Below are positions 11,998 through 22,991 of a DNA stretch of 64,000 nucleotides, one piece after another. The notes below the pieces were generated by a model. The model made no database searches. It was not told the origin of the DNA and worked only from the letters and a program-made list of their open reading frames with translations. The translations under genes and the position numbers were made by a program. The stretch covers positions 2,670,085 to 2,734,084 of the forward strand of contig OX422192.1 of the NCBI GenBank assembly GCA_949130485.1, given 5' to 3'. Source of the stretch: Agelas oroides (Eukaryota; Porifera; Demospongiae; Agelasida; Agelasidae). The stretch's first letter is position 1; each line of letters starts with the position of its first letter.

Positions 11998-12128
11998 CTA
12001 TTACATATAGCATAATATTATATGTTTTGTAGTAATTACACTAAACACATCTACAACCTAAAATATGTGAATGCAACTAAATTGATGAAGTAACTCCTGG
12101 GGGATGTAACAGTGTATGTCTGTATGAT

Positions 12129-12950
12129 ATCTAAAATACTTGTATACAACAATTGCGATGATCACAAACAAACACAAAGCCATCTTGATCTATAAAAGCT
12201 AAACCACGAGGGTACCACAGTTCACCACTGCCATGTCCCCTCTTCCCAAAAGAGTAGACAAACTCACCAGATGTGCGGAACACTGAGACACGATGGTTAC
12301 ATTTTTCACTCACATATACATAATCACCAATGACACAAGTCCTTTTGGATCATTGAGTTCACCCTTGAATCGCCCCCAATAGCTAAAGCAATGCAGATAT
12401 TGGCCATCCTCACTGAACACCAGGACCTGGCATTTGTGACAATCAGCAATGCAAAATGTTTCCCTGAGTCGAGTGCCAACGTCTATGTCCACTGGTTCCT
12501 CGAGCTGGCCTGGTCCATCGCCATGGGTGCCAAATGATTAGACAAAGTTCAAGTTGGAGTCAAACACCTGTACTCTGCCATTGTCCCTGTCACATACATA
12601 GACTTGATGGTTATGGTATCTGACACCCCATGGTTCACTAAACTCTCCAACATTTTCCCCCTCCTTCCCAACTGACTTGACCACCTCACCACCTCTGTTC
12701 AATTTCTGCACTTTGTGATTTCTACTGGCTACATACACATTGCTATCATCATCTGTGGCAATGCCAGTGGTCCATCCATATTCATTAAATGGTGGTTCAT
12801 GACCCTACAGTCAAAACTCTCTGCCCCTGAGCATCAAGCACAGCACAGTGTATCCTCTCTCCCAATGTTCAGAGGACTGATTCGTCAACCAGGGACTTCA
12901 GCTCAGCTGAGATGTGCTGCTGGACTGAAGTAGGCTGGCTGTGGGTGTCA
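12129..12950 (-). pseudogene. NHL-repeat (TRIM-like) pseudogene
   Basis: Read leftward from about 12950 the minus strand gives at least four NHL blade strands: NVYVASRNHKVQKLNRGG, VYVCDRDNGRVQVFDSN, KCQVLVFSEDGQY and NHRVSVFRTSGEFVYSFG, with linkers such as GPGQLEEPVDIDVG. Visible breaks are a frameshift near 12790, an in-frame TAA after NLNFV at about 12538, and a frameshift near 12325. A stop follows QVF at the left end. A region before the propeller (QQHISAELKSLVDESV) may be the end of a preceding domain. The lesions argue for a pseudogene. Introns removing them are possible, but no GT..AG pair sits at the breaks. Confidence 0.7.
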
Positions 12951-13311
12951 TGTGTATACTGTGAGCTTGGACACCTGGTTGGTGGTGGCAGACTTGAGAC
13001 CTTGGCCATCGATTTCAGCTACACAACTCTTCTTACAGAGCTCTGCAAGACTGGTGTGAGGAGGAACTGCTATGAATGTGTTGGACTACACTTCATATCT
13101 TGGTACTTCCTAGATACTTCCTGACCTGTGGATTTATTTCTCATGCTCTTGGTAACCAAACCAAATGCTGAGAGTTGCATCAATTGCACAAAAATGTGAT
13201 AAATGATGTCTACTCTGATTCTGAGCCAAATATCATTGCTAAACAGTAAAGCTGCTACAGATGTTACAGATCCTATGCCAATGATTCAATAAATGCAGCA
13301 ACTAACAGTAG

Positions 13312-16300
13312 CTAATTGTAAATGCTGTCTTGATTGAACACGTTCTTAACTTCATAGTTGGGGGAGAACTTGGATGCCAGAACCCGGACTCGACTCTTGA
13401 AATCATCAGTGTTTACATATATACCCTGCAAACGTAAAGCATCCAATGTCAAGAGTATTCCCAGTCTCCATTGAAGTGGATTTCGCTAGTGGCAGTTATC
13501 AAATTACAGTGTACATTGCTCACCAGCAACATAAAACTTGCAATGGCCTGGGCAACATCAGATCATGATAATATAAGCTGTCTATGGCATAATGCATCCC
13601 CACCTTCCTACAACCCAAAGTAAGTGACATTGGGCTGAAGATGGATTTTGGTATTATAGTACTGCCTAGATGACTAGAGGTATGAATCCTATCTCTAAAT
13701 ACTGTTTACATGTAAATGCAGTTACTGTTATAGGGGCTTTCCAAAACCCACCCACTTTTGGGGAGTACCTCTGATTGTCCTGAATTTTAGATATGACTTA
13801 GTATTCATTCGGAAGAGACTAAGTTGAAAATTTGAGCTGGATAGCATGTTTAGTTTCTGAGATCTGCACACTCAAAATTTCAGTTTTCCCATACATTTTA
13901 ATAGCTAGGACCCAATCTGGCCCCAATCTCCATCTAAATATACAGGAAAGTTTCAAACTTGAAGCCTGCATATCCAATGAATGAAACATGGTATAAAGCT
14001 GAAATTTGCAAGTCAGTCTGCAGTCATAGAGTACTAACTATGGTAGGTAGATCAAGATGCTGGGAGAAACTTTAATGGAGGGGGCGTGGTTTTGGAAAGC
14101 CCCTATTATGTGAGTACCTGCAAATGCCTTATTCCACCATTCAACCTAAAAGCATTTCTGGAGTGCAAGAAACGTCTGTTGTTAAAGGTCATGGCTTCTC
14201 CAGGCTTTAGTCGATGGGCGAGCTGCATGAAACAAACAACAATTACAAACATACAGACAAGCACAAACCAATCAGGCAATAACTTTTATATAGCATATTA
14301 CACTGTAATATATTTCAAGAGAAAATGAAATTTGAACTTCGTGCAATTAAAGTCACCAGTTAGCATTATGTATGCTCCTGCATGTTTGTTGATTGATGAC
14401 TCTGTATACTGCAAGTGAGTTGCAAACACTTTACCTTCCTATCTGACTCAATAAACATTCTTTCCAAGCAGATGTAGGCCTCATAGTAACTCTCAATGTC
14501 CTCCTGTGTTACATAAGAGAGAAGAGTTTATTGACATGTTACTGCAGTTTATATAGCTAAATATAGATGTTAAATAATATCTATTTAGTCTCGTTCCCAG
14601 GCTCCGCCTAGCTTTCTGCATGTCGGTAAACATTTTTTGTTCGCGTGCGGGTAGAGCCTGGGAACGAGGCTAATATCCATTTACAGCCGAAACAATGCTG
14701 CATGTGAGCAGGTAGAAAGCAAGAAATGGAGTTGATCTGCATTACCTCAGGAATAGACAGTGGACCTTCATTTGCAGGGGTCCAAAAAATAGCCTTTACC
14801 TATAAGAAGATAAAGTCCAAATTTTAAAACTTCAGTGCATTACAATTATAGTAATCCAGTAGGACTATAGAGAGCTCCTAAAGTGTAACCGCCCCCTGAA
14901 AGGCACTTAGCTAGATTTATCTTCAGTTGTAGAAAGACACTTAGCTAGATTTATCTTCAGTTGTAGAAAGACTGCACAGGTTGTCTAATACTCACATTTG
15001 AACATCTGTCCAACAAAATGTGAGGTCTTTGGTATCTGTAACTAGCAGGGCTGTCCCTGTATACAGAGGGAAGAGGCAACATGCAGAGACTATATGTGTA
15101 TGCACTTTATGTCTTGTTAGAAGTGAGTAATAAAATCCTATTATGCACTCACCTTCAGCCTTACCCATGCAATTCATAGACGGCGGAACTGGGGGGGGGC
15201 AGTGTGGGCAGTTGCCCCCACAAAATATAAGGCGTGGGGGCATAGCCCCCACAATCGCCCACAGTCATGACAGTGACACGGCAAGCACCCTTTATTAGAT
15301 ACCGTATACTCACAAACTGACACCACTGCAGCTATATAGTAACCATTGTCTAGGCCAACTAGTCTCGAGTCTCACAGCATGTCGCAGAGATCCCGGCGCA
15401 CGAGTGTCGAGTCTCGCTACGTTGTGGCCCCGCCCCAAGCTCAGTAGGCCTATATAGTACCCAGCACTGGAAACTCAGAGGTTTGGACTCTTCAGCAACG
15501 GCCACTGCATGGTATGTGGACGTCTATACGAATTAGAGTCATACATGCGAAGATGTACAGATAACAATGATAACTGTAGTGCCGGTTTGGGCCAAAAGTG
15601 GCCTCAGAAGCAATCTCAGAGCATCTAATTTGCAAAATTTTCCTGGAGGAGCATACCCCCAGACCCCCCTAGCATGTGCCACGCACACAAATTGTTCACC
15701 CCCACAATCTCAAATGTCTTCCGCCGCCGTTGCAATTGATTTGCCTATTGCACTCTGACCCACACAATAAAGATTTATATGAGTAAGCAATCACATGTAA
15801 CTATGGTAGATAGACAGGGACTTAGCAACCATCACCATGGTAACAGGTTTTCTTCCCTCATTATTGGAGGGTCTAGGAGCTCATTAGGCAGTTAACAAGG
15901 ACAGGGACAATGGCTACTAGATCTTTTGTTGCTCATACTACACATGGCTTCGCTGCTTTGTAGCATACTAGTATGCGAATAACATATACATAGATCAGTT
16001 ATCTATGAGGGCTATGTGATTTATGGAAGTGAGTAGCTATGTAACGTACAGATGTAAATTGATACACTACTATTGTAACTTCTTGGAGGTGTTTTTGACA
16101 CCACATGGCAACTTCATTCTGTACTGCATATTATTATGAGGTAACTTTTGTGTATGTCTGTGTAACTAACCTCTTGGAGTGGATCCTTTGGAAGGTTGTA
16201 GGGACCCTGGTGAGGGTGGCAAAGTGCTGGGGGTGTTTCTTCCTCATCTCCTCCACCACAGCAAAGGCATCAAGAAGCACACTCTCACCTCCCTCAACAC

Positions 16301-19300
16301 ACGCATCATTCCTGCAGTAAAAATATCAGTGTAGACCATGGTAGTAGTGCATCTGCTTGGCAATATACAACAAACAACATAGAAGTTTTCATCAGTTCTG
16401 TGGTCATGCTAAACTGAGATGTGAGATGAATTAGGCCTGATATAATTATAACCTCACACAATTAATAGTCATGTATTAGTATATAGTTATACTACAGCTA
16501 AATGGTCAGGGACATTAACTCACTGCAAATTCCTGTTACATAGATGTTGTGCCTAGCAATAAAAGATTTCCAACCACAGAGCCAACTTATTGTCTAACTG
16601 AAGACTTAAAAATGGAGTGCAACCTGTGTATATACTCTACTCGAAATGACTGTAAGCTCCACTGCTTCCTCTTACTAGCTCTAGCCACATGAATGGTGTA
16701 TAGCCGAGTGTATAGATGGTTTTCATGGTGTGTTGCTAAGTATTCACTTCCGGAGGGCAACGGGGGAGGGGGGGGTATGTGGGTAGCAATAGATGACAGT
16801 CTTATGGTATACTAACCTGATACAATGGAGAAACTGCAATCCAGGTGGGCTCTCATACCAGCAGTTATCCATGTGAAATGGCAATGCTGCAGTCGTGTGT
16901 GCAAGGTTTGTTGGCTTTTCCATTGAAAAAACATCCATTATCTGAAAGGAAATTCAGTCACTTTGCTAATGAATGCCCAGCTAGGTATGGAATTTGACTA
17001 TCTTGGGAATGAGTATAGTATCAATACATGCAGCAAGAGTCTTCTTAAGTAAACAAACAAGTAAGACAAACAAACAACTAAACAAATAAACAATCAAACA
17101 TGCATACTCATATATACAGGTACTTTGACATTAGGTATTACTCTGCCATTACACATCACCTACCAATCCATACAAGCTTTCTGCTGGAAATAGCCCTGCA
17201 CTTTCTACAACCTGCATGATTGACATTGTATTGTGCAGTTACGTGTATTGAGGTCCAAGGACAGCTGTTGTAGGTAGAACATACCGTATGGTGAGAAATT
17301 TTCACGGATTGGCCGCTGGCAAAGATTTCGCGAAAAAATTTTCAAACTGGAGAGACAGTGGTTATGAGGGGCAGCTGCCCAGATCATCTTACAACCACAA
17401 TACACTGAAAACTCTCAAACATCTGTGATTCCCTCACCGGTTACATTAAGAGCATGAAAGTTCCTTACTGCAACTTTGAGTGCTTTTGTAATGACTCCCT
17501 CACAGATGTTCTGAGGGGTATCCGTGTACTGTGGTTGTAAGATGAACTGGGCAGCTGCCTATTGGGTTGACTTATGCAATTAGTCTCTAATACCAAAGCA
17601 AACCTTTCATAACCCACTGTCTCTTCAGCTTGTCTGCAACCATGGTAACCACTCTGTGGTTAAAACAACACCAACTTGTTTTTGGTGTGTACACTTTGTG
17701 TGAGGATGGTGCAGTGGAGGGTAATACAGCCCATACCATGATGTGTAGTTTCTTCAATTCCGACTAGAAAACTGGTCCTGAGCCACATTGCTGTAATGAT
17801 GAGCTCCATGCCACCCCAGAAAGTCAATGATGGAACCATATATGCTACCTTAGTGTGTTACATTCCTTCTAGCTAGCAACTAGCTTACCTGATTATTGCA
17901 ACCAATAGTCCGAGTGTTGTATACAGATGTGCCCTGAAGATGACTACTGCATTGTGGTTGCAATTGATGCAATTGATGCTAGTTTGATGTGAAAACTTTG
18001 GGTTTGAATTGAAGAAACTGACAATATTTTACAGTAGTTATCCTGAAGAGACAGAGGTTGTCACATAGTCCTCTGATCAAAGCCACTTTACCACCTGTTC
18101 AGCTATCTCACTTGGCTATTATAGCTACTGTCTGTACAGAGTAACGATCTATGGGCATCAAGCCAAAATACAGCGGTAGCTACTAATCGAGTTTCCTATA
18201 CCTTTTTGATGTGCCCACTTTCTGTAGGTACATCAGTGAGCAGACATACTCCGTATTCATTCAGATGACGCAACCACCTGCAATTAGAAAAAGACACAAC
18301 TGACAGCAATAACATGAACGACAACTAGCAATCTGATTACTAGCTGCTTCTACAAAGCCCACTTACTACTATATAGCAGACTTGATCTCTCAATGTATCT
18401 TGCTGAGTAAGTAGCCTATGTAACAAGGGTTCAAACTACTGTTATGATGACAAACTAGAGACTCTAGTATTACAGCACACGCTCATGCAATTAAAATCCC
18501 AAACGAAATTAGGGCAGGTTAGGTTGAAGACACCCAGTTACTAACTTCCATACTCCTTCTTCTCCTTTCAGCACATCAGAGTAGCTTGTTTGAGGTAATG
18601 TCCTCTATAGAACAAAAAAGAAACTCACAAAACTGTCCATAGTGCACAAAAATGGAAACACTGTATTATCATTGAAGTAAATGTTAGAATTTAGAAGACT
18701 GTAACTTTGCAAATGTACACTAGTTACCTGGACACTTATGTACTCAAGCAAGCATCCACTTTCCAATACCTTCCTGTTTCACTTCAACAATAACCAGTGT
18801 TTCTATTCCCTTTGTGGGACTTACTGTGACTGGTGGCATGCTGTGCTGCTGTCTTTCTCTGAGGGAGGTAGGAGAGTAGCTGTTCTCTCGGAGCCACTCA
18901 AGGTCAATTTCTCCTTGGTGTTGACTGCCATTGTTGTAAGACCAGCTGATGTTCAGCTTGCTGCTACCATCTGAAGATCCATTATTGTACATGCATGTAG
19001 TCAAGAGTGCACGATGATGTCATTTTTATTGTGGAGGGGTAAAAATTAATGATGTCATCATACGCTCTTGGTGTAGTATAGGGATGGTGCAGGTATTATT
19101 AATGTCTAACATGAGACTACCATGGTCATCACACATCCTTTCACAGGGACCCTTTACACATTTGTGGGGACGGTGACTTATGCTAGCCCCAAGTATTATA
19201 CTGCCTGAAGTGATCTCTCTCTCACCACAAACTTCAGTGGTGTGAATGGTGGGTCCTCCAGCCAGATCAGGAGGTCTGACCTTCCTCTGATCAGTGGTGA

Positions 19301-20737
19301 CATCCCAGCACATGGGACAAGTGCAGTTGTGTCTCAGCCACAGGGAATGGAAGGAGCTGTGCTCTCCATCTGGCCAGGATACCTACAGTCATGAGAGAGA
19401 CGGACAGTGGGTCACTACACTACTCCATTGTTGCTTCTGTCTGCTCTAACTAATCTGTACATGCACAGGTATAGATTATTATGCCTGTCCAAGACTAGGA
19501 AGAGAGATGGATGGTTCCCCTACCACCTAGAATGTGAAGTCCTAATCCTATACTTGTTAGACTGCATAGGGTTAAAGGTTTACTGTTATAAGAATGGGAT
19601 ACTCAATTCATAATTATAGTACATGTATATATATATCCCTTTGGTGTTACTATATTTTCTTATTCAGGTAGTATGTTGTTTGAACTGCTGCATATATCTC
19701 AGGGGAAAATATACACAACATTTTGACCTAGCTATGTCTAGTCTCGTACCCAGACCCTCCTCCAAAGAGGAAAGGAGGGTCTGGCGAATATAGTACAGCC
19801 TTACACCACGGGCTAGCAGATTCTGCTAAAAGCTAAGCTATTGAAGTTGCTTGCTGGGCTTCAGCAAATTGGAGGTGTGCTAAGTAGGTTGTAAAGGTGT
19901 GATGAGTAGAGCTAAGTGGTTTGTGGTAAGGAAACCCAATATAGGTGAGATAATTGCCACATCAGCCAATCAGATTGTGCCGCCGAAATTCCTCGGAGGT
20001 ACAAAAATGTTGTACTATATTCACCAGACCTCTTGGAGTGTTGAAGGGGGGTCTGGGGACGAGACTAAGCTATGTCCTGAGTCCTGTGGTGAAGATCACA
20101 TGGGGGTTGGAACGTTGTGTATTAAGTTTTTGCCACAAAGTGTCTGTGGCAGTTCACACTACAACCTCCACTGCCATGTTCTACGCAATTTTTGAAGAAC
20201 CACTAGCTGGTGTAACAGTGGGTATTTGCTTTTAGTTTATGAGAAGCATGCATTATGTACTCTTATGTTTAAACAAATTCACTCTATAGCACTGAACCAT
20301 CCATTTTAATTGTGCTTTCAGACCTGGACCCTCTCTTAGAGCACAGACTGAAGGTGATGGTGCAATTACCTTTAGTTTCTTCCCATCAGTGCTGCACTCA
20401 AGTGTGGGGTGAGCAGGAGATTGCTGAGTAGTGGCTACTGATGATGATAACCTGGTTGTGGACCAAACTGACATACACCTGATCACAGCACATTCAGTGG
20501 TGGAGAAAATACTAATCATTTTGTGATCTATTGATCAATTGTACTTGATGCAAGTCACATTTGGTGTGGCAATACCACCCATACTGCCAATAGCAAAAGG
20601 TATTTACTTTACCTATCTATTCTGTTGGTGGCCACAGTAGGATGTAGAGCAGGATATAGCATAGGGATCACAGATTGAGCTAGAACTGTACGGTGACATC
20701 TCCCTCTCACTGTCTGTGCAATCCTCATGCTGGTCAT
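13312..20737 (-). CDS. Gamma-butyrobetaine dioxygenase-like gene, copy B
   Basis: Fourteen coding exons in transcript order: 20613-20737, 20370-20478, 19226-19382, 18825-18970, 18546-18604, 18202-18277, 17164-17211, 16817-16941, 16171-16311, 14996-15056, 14746-14799, 14435-14503, 14118-14222, 13312-13425; 462 aa. Residues 1-41 are basic and Ser/Thr-rich (MTSMRIAQTVRGRCHRTVL), like a mitochondrial presequence. An N-terminal zinc domain has C98-x-C100-x2-C103 and candidate ligand H148. The catalytic jelly roll has H263-x-D265, H410 and R422 as Fe and 2-oxoglutarate ligands. The predicted reaction is hydroxylation of gamma-butyrobetaine or a similar trimethylamine. BBOX1 is usually about 390 aa; the excess is the leader. 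I chose the ATG at 20737 because exon 1 ends in phase 2 and fits exon 2, as in copy C. A later in-frame ATG (20726) could also serve. TTTATT at 13133-13138 is a candidate poly(A) signal. Confidence 0.85.
13731..14105. mobile_element. MITE with TAGGGGCTTTCCAAAACC ends
   Basis: TAGGGGCTTTCCAAAACC and GGTTTTGGAAAGCCCCTA are perfect inverted repeats, flanked by TTA on both sides (13728-13730, 14106-14108). A three-base TTA duplication suggests PIF/Harbinger. It is 375 bp without a coding frame. It starts about 10 bases from the splice donor of copy B exon 14118-14222. Confidence 0.7.
14586..14672. repeat. TAGTCTCG-family MITE
   Basis: tagtctcgttcccaggctcc at the left pairs with gagcctgggaacgaggcta at the right, 87 bp, in an intron of copy B. 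Confidence 0.65.
14904..14971. repeat. 34-bp tandem duplication
   Basis: cacttagctagatttatctt and the following tcagttgtagaaaga occur twice head to tail, identical by eye. Intron of copy B, about 25 bp from exon 14996-15056. Confidence 0.7.
15590..15690. repeat. Dispersed repeat shared with 35680-35765
   Basis: gggccaaaagtggcctcaga and the following agcaatct..aaaattttcctggaggagcat match the complement of 35680-35765. The short frames in both copies are therefore repeat-derived and not exons. Confidence 0.55.
19739..20067. repeat. TAGTCTCG-family element, longer version
   Basis: tagtctcgtacccagaccct at the left and gggtctggggacgagacta at the right enclose 329 bp without a coding frame. It lies between copy B exons 19226-19382 and 20370-20478. 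Confidence 0.6.
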
Positions 20738-21039
20738 GGCGCCTCTGTAGACAGACTCACACTGGGGAGAGCTTGCTCAAACAGTCAACACACATAGAGT
20801 AAGCCACCTGCACTAGTCTCATTCCCAGAACTTCAGTATACACAAAGCCGATGATAATAGAACGAATCTGGCCAATTATCCACTGGGCTTCCTTACCACA
20901 AGTGGTTCACAGAGGTCACTCATGCAATTATCATTTATGTTGCTGTACTAAATGCAATTTTGTTGCTATGGTAGAAGTGGGTCTATGTCAGCAGTTTTAC
21001 TTTTATTGGTTTTGGCTAAACCACTTCCACCTTGTACTA

Positions 21040-21091
21040 TAGTCTCGTGCCCCGTCCGCGCGCGCCTGGGTGGGGTCTGGGGACGAGACTA
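21040..21091. repeat. TAGTCTCG-family MITE
   Basis: tagtctcgtgccccgtccgc with GGGTCTGGGGACGAGACTA at the right, 52 bp with a GC-rich loop (cgcgcgcctggg). Confidence 0.6.
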
Positions 21092-21781
21092 GTTGTACTA
21101 TGACATAAACTTTGCAGGTTGCTTCAAAGAATGCAAATCACTCATGCGTGCATAATTAATAATGGCAAGAGCTACATCAAACACAGTACTTGCTGTGATG
21201 AGGTTTTCAGGTTGGCTGTGGGCTCCCATTCCTAGTAGGCACATGCTCAATAATTTTCTGGTTATGCCATTTCACAATTCCTACATTTCTAGCTCATTAT
21301 GCCAATTATGCTTGAAAGTATGCTCACAAAATAGTAGTCTTCAATATACAATAGAATTATAGACAACTGAGTATTGTATTGTTGCGACGGCAACGAACTG
21401 GTGTGAAACTTGGTCTCAGAGGATGTGGATGCCAGCTGTTGATCATTGGATTCACCGTTGGTTAAGCTGGAACTCACACTGTAGTCTAGTCAGCAACTAA
21501 TGACTAGCGATTTAGCAATAGCATGTGTAGCTTCTTCAAGTATTATGCTCTGGAATTATGCTTGTATGCTCACTGCTACTAATTATGTTCAAAATTATGC
21601 CGGCATAATGTACGCCTCCCTAATTCGCTGGCCCTGCCCAGCTTTCTGTCACTTATAGACCTACTTAGTGTACATACTTCTAATTTACTGAAGCCAAGCA
21701 AGCTTTATTGGGTTAAATTTTAGCCAGTAATGATGTATCACACCATTACAGTGATAATGTACTATATAGCTAGCTTTCACC

Positions 21782-21831
21782 TAGTCTCATCCCCAGATCC
21801 CTTGGGGAATAGAGGCCTGGGGACAAGGCTA
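21782..21831. repeat. TAGTCTCG-family MITE
   Basis: tagtctcatccccagatccc paired with ggcctggggacaaggcta, 50 bp. Confidence 0.6.
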
Positions 21832-22991
21832 GCTTTCACCAGACCCTCCTTCTCGACCTTTAATTCTTACTAGTCTGGGCATAAAACTAGCCGGGCCACC
21901 ACCAGTACTCACCACAGGAAGTAGAAACTAGTAGACCCACCCATTCAGGCACTAGAAGATGCATGCCCCCCGCTCCACTGTAGCTAGTTTAAAACTGGAG
22001 TAGCCTTTATTAAAGCAACTTGTCACCCCAGCACAGCTGATAAGGCCGGCCTGGTATTGGGCGAAATGCATCCTGCACATGCAGTGGGTGACTTTGCATA
22101 AAATTTAGGCTTGCTTTTTTTATTTAGGAAGATGTGGTTTGATTATTCATGCTTGGGTAATTCAGTGGCCAGCCTTGGGGTAGTAGGTGACCTTCAACTA
22201 TGCAGTAACCACAGTTTGGGAAGATTGTTTTGGGTGTAGAGTGAATCTAGAGTACGGTACTATAACAAAGTCCATGCTCACTAAAGCAGTCTCCTCCTCC
22301 GTAGTGCAGCAATTTGCAGAGGTGCAAAGTGCCATGCAAACTTTTGGGCATGGGTGCAGGAAGGTGTTTACATAGACGCTTACACTACAACCTATTATTA
22401 GTGGGGAAAACGGCTCTTCTGACTTCTACTGGCACTGAAAAAGGCCCATGATATTGATAGTATACAGGAGTTGCTCCCTTTTAGTTAATGTTAGAGCAGT
22501 GTGTTCCCTGCATGAAGGCAGGAAAAACATCTGTACCTCAAGAGTCGAGAACAGCGCAACATGTAGACAACTAGACTTGTACCATTATATTAATTTTGCA
22601 AGGATCAGTACATTTCAGTGATAGTGATATTGTCACATAATTATACAACTGTCTGACATTTATTAGCGACCTGCATGCTTCTGCTTTTGATCTCTCCAGT
22701 GTCTTCAGTCAGGTTAGTACGGTGAGAATGACCAAATGCATGATGTATGTGCCAAGCAACTAATCTTACAGACTTCTCCTGATCCAAGGGGGATCATTTT
22801 AATAGTATTATGAGAGGAGGGTAGCCTGGCCTGATCTTGCTCGTGCAATACATTCATGCTTAAAACTCCTCAAATATTGCGTAAGATGTAATTTTTATAT
22901 ACAATTGTATGAGGTTGCTCTTGCTACAGTTGAAATATGAGCTGCAAATTATAAAACTAGCTATAGATGCAACAAAACTAACACCTATGTA

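Larger units (their letters stand above)
20738..22991. other. Intergenic stretch between copies B and C
   Basis: Contains the presumed promoter and 5' UTR of copy B next to 20738, two TAGTCTCG-family MITEs (21040-21091, 21782-21831) and the 3' flank of copy C. I see no further gene. The frame at 22187-22375 has no family resemblance. Confidence 0.5.

Noticed and set aside
15567-15758. 63-codon frame, and a similar one at 35605-35835
   Set aside because: Both overlap a dispersed repeat shared between the two places.
20370-20519. Start of copy B at the ATG in exon 2 (20519)
   Set aside because: The aligned position in copy C has no ATG and an in-frame TGA upstream, whereas both genes have a phase-matched leader exon further up.
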